A DNA stretch of 33,339 nucleotides from Gammaproteobacteria bacterium (lineage in GTDB: Bacteria > Pseudomonadota > Gammaproteobacteria > DSM-19610). Of this stretch, positions 27,459 to 33,339 are shown in pieces. The notes under the pieces were generated by a model. That model was not told where the DNA came from and did not search any database. It saw nothing but the letters and a program-made list of their open reading frames with translations. The stretch lies in the NCBI GenBank assembly GCA_015494295.1, contig WGBO01000067.1, forward strand, positions 1 through 33,339, given 5' to 3'. The stretch's first letter is position 1. Every line of letters starts with the position of its first letter. Made by a program: the position numbers and the translations under genes.

Positions 27459-28829
27459 ATGTCCTCCGGACACATTCTGGTGGTAGACGACGAGCCGGAC
27501 ATCCGCAATCTGGTCAAGGAAATTCTCGAGGACGAGGGTTTCGAGGTCAGCGTCGCGGAAAGTGGCGAGGCGGCACGGCACGCGCGCCGCAAGCGGCGTC
27601 CGGACCTGATCCTGCTCGATATCTGGATGGACGACGTCGACGGCATCACCCTTCTACGCGAGTGGTCGGAAGGTGGTGCGTTGCCTTGCCCGGTGGTGGT
27701 CATGTCAGGACACGGCACGGTCGAGACGGCGGTCGAGGCGACCCGCCTGGGCGCCTACGATTTTATCGAGAAACCGATTTCGCTGGCCAAGCTGCTGCTG
27801 GTGGTGAAGCGCGCGCTGGAATCGGAGAAACTCCAGCAGGAGAACCAGGGACTGAAACGTCAGGCGCTGCCGGTGGTCGAGCCGGCGGGCAAGAGCGAGG
27901 TCATGCAGGCCCTGCGCGAACAGGCGCAGCGCATTGCGCAGCACAACACCTGGGTGCTGGTCAGCGGCGAGCCCGGTTCCGGAAAGGAAGTGGTGGCGCG
28001 CTACATCCACGCGCACAGTCCGCTGCGCGACAAGCCGTTCGTGGAAGTGGCGGTAGGTTCCATGTCGCCGGAGCATTCGGCGGCGGAACTGTTCGGCAGC
28101 GAGGACGAGAACACCATCACCTACGGGCGGCTCGAACAGGCCAACGGCGGCACCCTGCTGCTGGGCAATATCTGCGACATGGACATGCAGACCCAGTCGC
28201 GCCTGCTGAGCGTGTTCCAGACCCACTCATTTCTGCGCATGGGCGGCACCGAGCCGGTGCCGGTGGACATACGCGTGATCGCCACCACTTCCCGCGACCT
28301 GGAAGAGGAAGTGAAGGCGGGCCGTTTTCGCGAGGATCTCTACTACCACCTCAACGTGGTGCCGCTGAAGGTGCCGGCGCTGCGCGAGCACGGCGAGGAC
28401 GTGCCGGAACTGCTCAATTATTACGTCGACCGTTTCGTGATGCAGGAGAACCTGCCCTACCGCGAGTTTTCCATCGCCGCGCAGAACCGGCTGCGCAACT
28501 ACGGCTGGCCGGGCAATATCCGCGAACTCAAGAACATGGTGCAGCGGCTGCTGATCCTGGGACAGGGACCGGTGATCGAGGTCGAGGAGGTGGAAGGCGC
28601 GCTCCAGCACCGCCACGAACCGGACGCTGGCGAGCTGAACACCGATCTGCCGCTGGACCTTCCGTTGCGCGAGGCGCGCGAACAGTTCGAGAAGGTATAC
28701 CTCGAACACCAGTTGCAGGAGGTGGGCGGCAGCGTCGGCAAGCTCGCCAAGCGAGTCGGCATGGAGCGCACGCACCTCTACCGCAAGCTGCGCGGCCTCG
28801 GCATCGACTTCAAGAAGGGTGGTGACTGA
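27459..28829 (+). CDS. ntrX: NtrX-like response regulator with degenerate AAA+ sigma-54 activator domain
   Basis: 456 residues: receiver (1-120, D10/D11, phospho-acceptor D54 and K105), AAA+ domain (about 140-375) and Fis-type helix-turn-helix (about 415-450, VGGSVGKLAKRVGMERTHLYRKL). Walker A GEPGSGKE (170-177) is intact. After ELFG (210-213), the loop that should carry GAFTGA is only nine residues (SEDENTITY) and lacks the motif. Walker B reads GGTLLLGNICDM, with G236 and N237 where D and E are expected. The second arginine of the FRxDLYYR finger region is H298. So sigma-54 remodelling is unlikely; the protein probably acts as a conventional DNA-binding regulator. The ATG at 27459 is preferred over one 48 bases upstream because the receiver begins there and an AGGTGA site precedes it. 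Confidence 0.93.
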   Translation: MSSGHILVVDDEPDIRNLVKEILEDEGFEVSVAESGEAARHARRKRRPDLILLDIWMDDVDGITLLREWSEGGALPCPVVVMSGHGTVETAVEATRLGAYDFIEKPISLAKLLLVVKRALESEKLQQENQGLKRQALPVVEPAGKSEVMQALREQAQRIAQHNTWVLVSGEPGSGKEVVARYIHAHSPLRDKPFVEVAVGSMSPEHSAAELFGSEDENTITYGRLEQANGGTLLLGNICDMDMQTQSRLLSVFQTHSFLRMGGTEPVPVDIRVIATTSRDLEEEVKAGRFREDLYYHLNVVPLKVPALREHGEDVPELLNYYVDRFVMQENLPYREFSIAAQNRLRNYGWPGNIRELKNMVQRLLILGQGPVIEVEEVEGALQHRHEPDAGELNTDLPLDLPLREAREQFEKVYLEHQLQEVGGSVGKLAKRVGMERTHLYRKLRGLGIDFKKGGD

Positions 28830-28832
28830 ACC

Positions 28833-30206
28833 GTGAAAATCATCATCCTGGGCGCCGGCCAGGTGGGATCCTCGGTGGCCGAGAATCTGTCCAACGAAGC
28901 CAACGACATCACCGTGGTCGACCACCGGCCGGACATCCTGCAGGATCTTCAGGACCGCATCGATATTCGCACGGTGACCGGACACGCCTCCCACCCGGAC
29001 ATTCTCACGCGCGCCGGCGCCGAGGACGCCGACATGATCCTCGCGGTCACCAACAGCGATGAAACCAACATGGTGGCCTGCCAGGTGGCCTACACCCTGT
29101 TCCACACGCCGATCAAGATCGCGCGCGTGCGCGCGCCGGAATACCTGGAACACCCCAAGCTGTTCACCCAGGAGGCCCTGCCGGTCGACGTGTTCATCAG
29201 CCCGGAGCAACTGGTCACGGACTACATCGAACGCCTGATCGAACAGCCCGAGGCCTTGCAGGTGCTCGATTTCGCCAATGGCCGCGTGCAACTGGTGGCG
29301 GTGCGCGCGGTGCGCGGCGGACCGCTGGTGGGACAGGAGCTGTGCGAGCTTCGCGAGCACATGCCCGGCGTGGAGGCGCGCGTGGCCGCCATCTTCCGTC
29401 GCGGCGGCGCCATCCTGCCGGAAGGCAACACCGTCATCGAGGCTGACGACGAGGTGTTTTTCATTGCCGCGCGTGAACACATCCGCGCCGTGACCAGCGA
29501 GCTGCGTTCGCTGGGCAAGCGGGTGCGGCGGGTGATGATCGCCGGCGGCGGAAACATCGGCCTGCGTCTGGCCGGGGCGATCGAGGGGCGTTACCAGGTG
29601 AAGCTCATCGAGCGCAACCCCGAAACCGCGCAGCGCCTGTCCGAGCGGCTGGCATCCAGTATCGTGCTGCTGGGCGACGCCGCCGACGAGGAACTTCTGA
29701 TCGAGGAGAACATCGAGAACACCGACGTGTTCTGCGCCCTCACCAACGACGAGGAGGCGAACATCCTTTCGGCCATGCTCGCCAAGCGCCTGGGCGCGCG
29801 CAAGGTGATGTCGCTGATCAACCGCGCCGCCTATGTGGATCTGGTGCAGAGCGACGCCATCGATATCGCGGTGTCCCCGCAACAGGCCACCATCGGCAGT
29901 CTGCTCACCCACGTGCGGCGTGGTGACGTGGTGGTGGTGCACTCGCTGCGTCGCGGCGCGGCCGAGGCCATCGAGGCGGTGGCGCACGGCGACCACAAGA
30001 CGTCAAAAGTGGTGGGGCGCACCATCGACGAAATCCGCCTGCCGCCGGGCACCACCATCGGCGCCATCGTGCGCGGCGACGAGGTGCTGATCGCGCACCA
30101 CGACACGGTGATCCAGAGCGACGACCACGTCATCCTGTTCCTGATCGACAAGCGACAGGTCGCCGAGGTCGAACGCCTGTTCCAGGTCGGCGTCACCTTC
30201 TTCTGA
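28833..30206 (+). CDS. trkA: Trk potassium uptake regulatory protein TrkA
   Basis: Cytoplasmic NAD(H)-binding gating subunit of the Trk potassium transporter; 457 residues with a GTG start three bases after the ntrX stop. It is a tandem RCK protein: the first Rossmann domain begins [17 protein letters not shown] and the second [18 protein letters not shown] (about residue 233), each followed by an RCK_C (TrkA-C) domain, as in [19 protein letters not shown] and [20 protein letters not shown] (parts). The length equals E. coli TrkA (458). It is coupled with trkH 13 bases downstream. Linkage of ntrYX with trkAH is frequent in proteobacteria. Confidence 0.97.
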   Translation: MKIIILGAGQVGSSVAENLSNEANDITVVDHRPDILQDLQDRIDIRTVTGHASHPDILTRAGAEDADMILAVTNSDETNMVACQVAYTLFHTPIKIARVRAPEYLEHPKLFTQEALPVDVFISPEQLVTDYIERLIEQPEALQVLDFANGRVQLVAVRAVRGGPLVGQELCELREHMPGVEARVAAIFRRGGAILPEGNTVIEADDEVFFIAAREHIRAVTSELRSLGKRVRRVMIAGGGNIGLRLAGAIEGRYQVKLIERNPETAQRLSERLASSIVLLGDAADEELLIEENIENTDVFCALTNDEEANILSAMLAKRLGARKVMSLINRAAYVDLVQSDAIDIAVSPQQATIGSLLTHVRRGDVVVVHSLRRGAAEAIEAVAHGDHKTSKVVGRTIDEIRLPPGTTIGAIVRGDEVLIAHHDTVIQSDDHVILFLIDKRQVAEVERLFQVGVTFF

Positions 30207-30219
30207 GCCGGGCCGCGCC

Positions 30220-31671
30220 ATGAGTTTCGGGACCATTCAGCGCATCCTCGGGTTGTTGCTGATGACGGCCAGCCTGATCATGCTGCCGCCGCTGGCGATC
30301 GCGCTGTGGCTGGGCGAGGGCACCCATACGCCATTCCTCGGCGCGTTCTTCGGCGTACTTGTTGCCGGCGCGGCGTGCTGGTTCCCGGTGCGCCGCGAGC
30401 GCCGCGAGCTGCGCGTGCGCGACGGCTTCGTGGTGGTGTCGCTGTTCTGGGTGGTGCTGGCGCTGGTTGGGTCGCTGCCCTTCTCGCTGGCGCACCACCC
30501 GCACATGAGTTTCACCGACGCCATGTTCGAGTCCATGTCCGGCCTCACCACCACCGGCGCCACCGTCATCACCGGCATTGACCGCCTGCCCCTGTCCATC
30601 CTGTTCTACCGGCAGGAACTGCAATGGCTGGGCGGCATGGGCATCATCGTGCTGGCGGTGGCGGTGTTGCCCATGCTCGGTATCGGCGGCATGCAGCTCT
30701 ACCGCGCCGAGACGCCGGGGCCGATGAAGGACAACAAGCTCACCCCGCGTATCACCGAAACCGCCAAGGCGCTGTGGTACATCTACCTGGCGCTCACCAT
30801 CAGTTGCGCGCTGGCCTACTGGCTGGCGGGCATGAACGGCTTCGACGCCATCGCACACAGTTTTTCCACCGTCGCCATCGGCGGTTTTTCCACCCACGAC
30901 CTGAGTATCGGCTATTTCCAGAGCACCGCCATCGAAATGGTGGCGATGGTGTTCATGCTGCTGGCCGGCATCAACTTCTCGCTGCACTTCGTGGCCTGGC
31001 GCTCCTTCGACCCGCTCGCCTACCTGCGCGATTCGGAATTTCGCGCCTACATCGCGGTGCTCAGCCTGGCGGCGGTACTGACCGTGTCCTATCTGTACCT
31101 CAGCGGTACCTTCGAGCGCTTCGGCGACGCCCTGCACCACGGCGTGTTCCAGGTGGTGTCGATCGGCACCACCACCGGTTTCACCACCGCGGAGTATTTC
31201 CACTGGCCGGGGTTCCTGCCGGTCATGCTGTTGTTCATCAGTTTCGTCGGCGGCTGCGCCGGTTCCACCGGCGGTGGCATGAAGGTGATTCGCTTCCTGC
31301 TGCTGTTCAAGCAGGGCATGCGCGAAATCAGCCGCCTGGTGCACCCCAATGCCCAGATCCCGGTCAAGGTCGGCAACAAGGCCATGCCGGAACGGGTGGT
31401 GGAAGCCGTGTGGGGGTTCTTTGCCACCTATATCGGTTGTTTCACGCTGATGATGCTCGGGTTGCTGGCCACCGGCCTGGACCAGGTGACCGCGTTTTCG
31501 GCGGTGGCGGCGTGTCTGAACAACCTCGGCCCCGGTCTCGGCGAGGTTGGTTATCATTACAGTGATATCAATGACACGGCAAAGTGGATACTGTGTCTGG
31601 CGATGCTGCTGGGTCGGCTGGAGATCTTCACCCTGCTGGTGTTGATGTCGCCGGCGTTCTGGCGGCGATGA
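30220..31671 (+). CDS. trkH: Trk potassium transporter membrane subunit TrkH
   Basis: Forms the ion-conducting pore with the TrkA gating ring. 483 residues and about ten to twelve membrane helices. The four pore-loop repeats are visible: [29 protein letters not shown] and [10 protein letters not shown], each with the central glycine expected of the selectivity filter. The sequence [15 protein letters not shown] after the third repeat is diagnostic of TrkH/TrkG. The ATG follows trkA by 13 bases. The stop overlaps the start of a small gene (ATGA), so the operon continues. Confidence 0.97.
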   Translation: MSFGTIQRILGLLLMTASLIMLPPLAIALWLGEGTHTPFLGAFFGVLVAGAACWFPVRRERRELRVRDGFVVVSLFWVVLALVGSLPFSLAHHPHMSFTDAMFESMSGLTTTGATVITGIDRLPLSILFYRQELQWLGGMGIIVLAVAVLPMLGIGGMQLYRAETPGPMKDNKLTPRITETAKALWYIYLALTISCALAYWLAGMNGFDAIAHSFSTVAIGGFSTHDLSIGYFQSTAIEMVAMVFMLLAGINFSLHFVAWRSFDPLAYLRDSEFRAYIAVLSLAAVLTVSYLYLSGTFERFGDALHHGVFQVVSIGTTTGFTTAEYFHWPGFLPVMLLFISFVGGCAGSTGGGMKVIRFLLLFKQGMREISRLVHPNAQIPVKVGNKAMPERVVEAVWGFFATYIGCFTLMMLGLLATGLDQVTAFSAVAACLNNLGPGLGEVGYHYSDINDTAKWILCLAMLLGRLEIFTLLVLMSPAFWRR

Positions 31672-31871
31672 GCGCGGTGCCGGATGCCGCGGACCTGCCG
31701 GCCTGGGCGCGCTGGCTGGCCCAGGACGCGGATGGAAGCTGGTGGGTCTACGAGGTCGAGCCCCTGGAATACCACCGTGGCTGGTACGAGAACGAACTGG
31801 GTCGGCGCCAGCGGGTTGGCGGGGGTGAGCCCAACCCGGAGTGGAGAAAAACGCTGAGGCGACTGGGATGA
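31668..31871 (+). CDS. Small uncharacterised protein (67 residues) coupled to trkH
   Basis: The ATG overlaps the trkH TGA and the stop overlaps the next ATG (ATGA at both ends), which argues strongly that it is translated. The sequence is rich in tryptophan and acidic residues (LPAWARWLAQDADGSWWVYE, WYENELGR, EPNPEWRKTL), soluble and without cysteines. It gives the impression of a small conserved proteobacterial family of unknown function, but I cannot name one. A longer frame back into trkH (from 31584) is not needed. Any role in potassium transport is only suggested by position. Confidence 0.75.
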   Translation: MSAVPDAADLPAWARWLAQDADGSWWVYEVEPLEYHRGWYENELGRRQRVGGGEPNPEWRKTLRRLG

Positions 31872-32197
31872 GCATCATCGACAATCTGGAGAAAATGCTG
31901 GAAGCCGGCGGCGACAACGCGCTGCTGCGCTACAGCCTGGGGATTGAATACCAGCGTGAGGGCAAGCCCGAAGCCGCCGCCGCCCACCTGGCCGCGGCGG
32001 TGGAGCAGGATGCCGAGTATTCCGCCGCCTGGAAGGCGTACGGCAAGGTACTGGGCGAACTGGGGCGCGATGAGGAGGCCACGCAGGCGTTCCGCACCGG
32101 CATTGAGGTCGCGGAACTGAACGGCGATATCCAGGCCGCCAAGGAAATGAAGGTGTTCCTGAAGCGCATACTGAAAAAATCCGGGAAAAGTGCCTGA
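31868..32197 (+). CDS. Small TPR-repeat protein
   Basis: 109 residues made mostly of tetratricopeptide-type helical pairs: NALLRYSLGIEYQREGKPEAA, AAHLAAAVEQDAEYSAAWKA and YGKVLGELGRDEEATQAFRT (in part) align as about two and a half TPR units ending in a basic helix (MKVFLKRILKKSGK). There is no signal peptide. The ATG overlaps the stop of the 67-residue gene, making it the last gene of the def-to-trkH array. TPR proteins serve as protein-binding scaffolds; the partner is unknown. A weak terminator hairpin follows. Confidence 0.85.
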   Translation: MSIIDNLEKMLEAGGDNALLRYSLGIEYQREGKPEAAAAHLAAAVEQDAEYSAAWKAYGKVLGELGRDEEATQAFRTGIEVAELNGDIQAAKEMKVFLKRILKKSGKSA

Positions 32198-32208
32198 TTT
32201 CATATCTG

Positions 32209-32233
32209 AAACCCCACCGTGAGGGGGTGTTTG
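32209..32233 (+). terminator. Probable terminator of the def-to-TPR gene array
   Basis: ACCCC (32211-32215) and GGGGT (32224-32228) can pair around an 8-nt loop, followed by GTTT. It is only 14 bases after the TPR stop and is the only hairpin in this gap; the U-tract is short, so efficiency is uncertain. Confidence 0.45.
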
Positions 32234-32396
32234 GCGGGCGTCGTCGGTTTTGGGTGCCTTCCAGTGAGCCATTACACAAGTTCCCCGATATTCTCCGCAA
32301 TACACCAATCTGGTGGGAAGCCGTCCATTTATTGTGCTTTTAATAGTCGGTATGGTGGATTTTTGGTTGCCAGGATTCAGGCGTCCGTGCAACGGC

Positions 32397-32402
32397 TATA
32401 CT
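32397..32402 (+). promoter_or_regulatory. Possible -10 box for the rhodanese gene
   Basis: TATACT matches the sigma-70 -10 element and lies 30 bases before the ATG at 32432. No good -35 occurs at 16-18 bp, so activation by a regulator would be expected. The rest of the 234-base gap (32198-32431) shows nothing else that I can name. Confidence 0.35.
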
Positions 32403-32431
32403 TCGTACTGGATTGGACAAGGAGAGACTCG

Positions 32432-32857
32432 ATGGAAGCAGCGGTGAAGACATTGTCGCCCAGGGAGGCCTGGCAATTGTTGCAGGACGAGCCGCGCGCG
32501 GTGCTGGTGGACGTGCGTTCCGACATGGAATTCCTGTTCGTCGGCCATCCCGTCGGTGCCATCCACATCCCCTGGATCGACTACCCGGACTGGAATATCA
32601 ACCCGAATTTCGTCACCGAGGTGCGCAAGCTGGTGCTGGGTGGCGTGTGCCACGAAGTGGTCGATTCCAGCGCCCCGGTGGTGCTGATCTGTCGCAGCGG
32701 CAAGCGCTCGCTGGAGGCAGGTAACCTTTTGATAAAAGAAGGGTTTTGTGAAGTCTACAATGTCGCCGAGGGGTTCGAGGGCGAGCTTGACGAACACCAC
32801 CACCGCGGCACCCTGGGAGGCTGGCGATTCCACGGTCTGCCCTGGGAACAGTGTTGA
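32432..32857 (+). CDS. Cytoplasmic single-domain rhodanese, sulfur-transfer type
   Basis: 141-residue sulfurtransferase without a signal peptide. N-terminal LSPREAWQLLQDEPRAVLVDVRS and HPVGAIHIPW (in part) are rhodanese-like, and the active loop is LICRSGKRS with catalytic C87. GGAGAG 6 nt upstream supports the ATG. The next gene encodes a DsrE2-like protein, and rhodanese, TusA and DsrE2 genes are known to cluster in sulfur oxidizers, where they relay persulfide sulfur to cytoplasmic oxidation enzymes. This protein is therefore a likely first carrier, taking sulfur from glutathione persulfide or thiosulfate. It is a different type from the exported rhodanese at the left of the window. Confidence 0.9.
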   Translation: MEAAVKTLSPREAWQLLQDEPRAVLVDVRSDMEFLFVGHPVGAIHIPWIDYPDWNINPNFVTEVRKLVLGGVCHEVVDSSAPVVLICRSGKRSLEAGNLLIKEGFCEVYNVAEGFEGELDEHHHRGTLGGWRFHGLPWEQC

Positions 32858-32896
32858 AAGTCACACGACTTTTGCTGCCGATTTACTGTCATTTGT

Positions 32897-33094
32897 TTGA
32901 CCGCGAAAAACTCCCCTCCTATACTCAAACGCTGGGTGCCAACCCTCTGCCATTTTGTCCAGGTTGCCATTTGTAATCTGAAGGTAGTGGCACTGAAGCT
33001 TTTTTTGGGGTGCGGTCTTGTTACGCAGTGGCGCAGCATCCGCTTAATTTGTAGAGAACTATCCGTATAAGAAACGGCTAGGAGGAGAAAACTG
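32897..33094 (+). promoter_or_regulatory. Near-consensus sigma-70 promoter and long leader of the DsrE2 gene
   Basis: TTGACC (32897-32902) and TATACT (32920-32925) are spaced by exactly 17 bp, each one base from consensus. Transcription should start near 32932, leaving a leader of about 160 nt before the ATG. The leader includes a near repeat TGCCATTTTG / TGCCATTTG (about 32949-32985), a run of seven T at about 33000, and a strong AGGAGGAG ribosome site. No known riboswitch was recognised. The gene thus appears able to be expressed apart from the rhodanese upstream. Confidence 0.7.
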
Positions 33095-33339
33095 ATGTCA
33101 GATATGAACGAAGCACAAATGGACGAGTGGCTGAATAAGAAACTGGACGAACTGCTGCCGGCCAAGCTGCAGGCCATCGACGAGTCGCGGACACCCTCGA
33201 TGTCCATCATTGCCACCAAGGGCACGCTGGACTGGGCCTATCCGCCCTTCATCCTGGCGTCGACCTCGGCCGCGCTGGGCTGGGATACCTCGATCTTCTT
33301 CACCTTCTACGGCCTGCTGCTGCTGAAGAAGGAACTGCC
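33095..33339 (+). CDS. dsrE2: DsrE2-type sulfur carrier protein (C-terminus beyond window)
   Basis: Only the first 81 codons are present. The segment SMSIIATKGTLDWAYPPFIL followed by ASTSAALGWDTSIFFTFYGLLLLKKEL (in parts) is characteristic of the DsrE2 branch of the DsrE/F/H family, found with rhodanese and TusA in sulfur-oxidizing bacteria. The N-terminal 35 residues are a charged helical lead-in. The functional cysteines expected later in the protein cannot be checked here. A strong AGGAGGAG ribosome site and a near-perfect promoter suggest high expression. The expected downstream neighbours are tusA and possibly hdr-like or dsr genes. Confidence 0.85.
   Translation, partial: MSDMNEAQMDEWLNKKLDELLPAKLQAIDESRTPSMSIIATKGTLDWAYPPFILASTSAALGWDTSIFFTFYGLLLLKKEL

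Noticed and set aside
25152..27581. Open frame of 809 codons antisense to ntrY
   Set aside because: It mirrors the GC-rich codon pattern of ntrY and has no domain or sensible composition (runs of His, Gln, Arg). The opposing plus-strand frame is a clear histidine kinase.
27459..28829. NtrX of this window as the activator of the sigma-54 promoter at 14426
   Set aside because: Tempting because both are in the window, but the missing GAFTGA and Walker B residues make sigma-54 activation by this protein unlikely.

Overview
This 33.3-kb, GC-rich window reads as a chromosomal segment of a gammaproteobacterium. The evidence is the gammaproteobacterial gene blocks (a LysM gene-dprA-smg-topA-tsaC-hemF set opposite def-fmt-rsmB, then a DUF4390 gene-ntrY-ntrX-trkA-trkH), UbiD for ubiquinone synthesis, oxygen-dependent HemF and glutathione reductase. 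The right edge carries a single-domain rhodanese followed by a DsrE2-type protein, a pairing known from sulfur-oxidizing bacteria, so a Chromatiales-like sulfur oxidizer is a reasonable inference. The genus cannot be fixed. I see no tRNA, rRNA, insertion sequence, phage gene or CRISPR array.

Left part (1-8.3 kb): two membrane-anchored GGDEF-EAL proteins on the minus strand (the first runs off the left edge). Each is translationally overlapped by an upstream small gene: a YgaP-like DUF2892 membrane protein for the first and an exported rhodanese for the second. Between them lie a soluble CZB-type chemoreceptor with a hairpin-rich leader, and ubiD. Middle (8.3-14.3 kb): prlC divergent from gor, then aroE and hemB overlapping on the minus strand, then an unrecognised 185-residue gene.

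The 14.26-14.69 kb gap is the most interesting stretch. It has a textbook sigma-54 -24/-12 promoter with an upstream dyad. This is followed by a roughly 227-nt non-coding segment with eight GGA triplets, several in hairpin loops, including one exact match to the first nine positions of the CsrA SELEX consensus. It ends in two tandem intrinsic terminators. I read it as an undescribed CsrB/RsmZ-like regulatory RNA under sigma-54 control.

Right part: the minus-strand run rubredoxin-hemF-tsaC-topA, smg-dprA and the LysM gene, with terminators separating the topA, smg-dprA and LysM units. A divergent control region at 21.5-21.74 kb contains a perfect TGTGA-N6-TCACA CRP-type palindrome lying on the def start codon. 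From def onward, ten genes are packed on the plus strand: translation (def, fmt, rsmB), the NtrYX two-component system, TrkAH potassium uptake, a 67-residue orphan and a TPR protein. The NtrX-like regulator lacks the GAFTGA loop and the Walker B acidic pair. The window ends in the sulfur-transfer genes, the last of which has a near-consensus sigma-70 promoter and a leader of about 160 nt.
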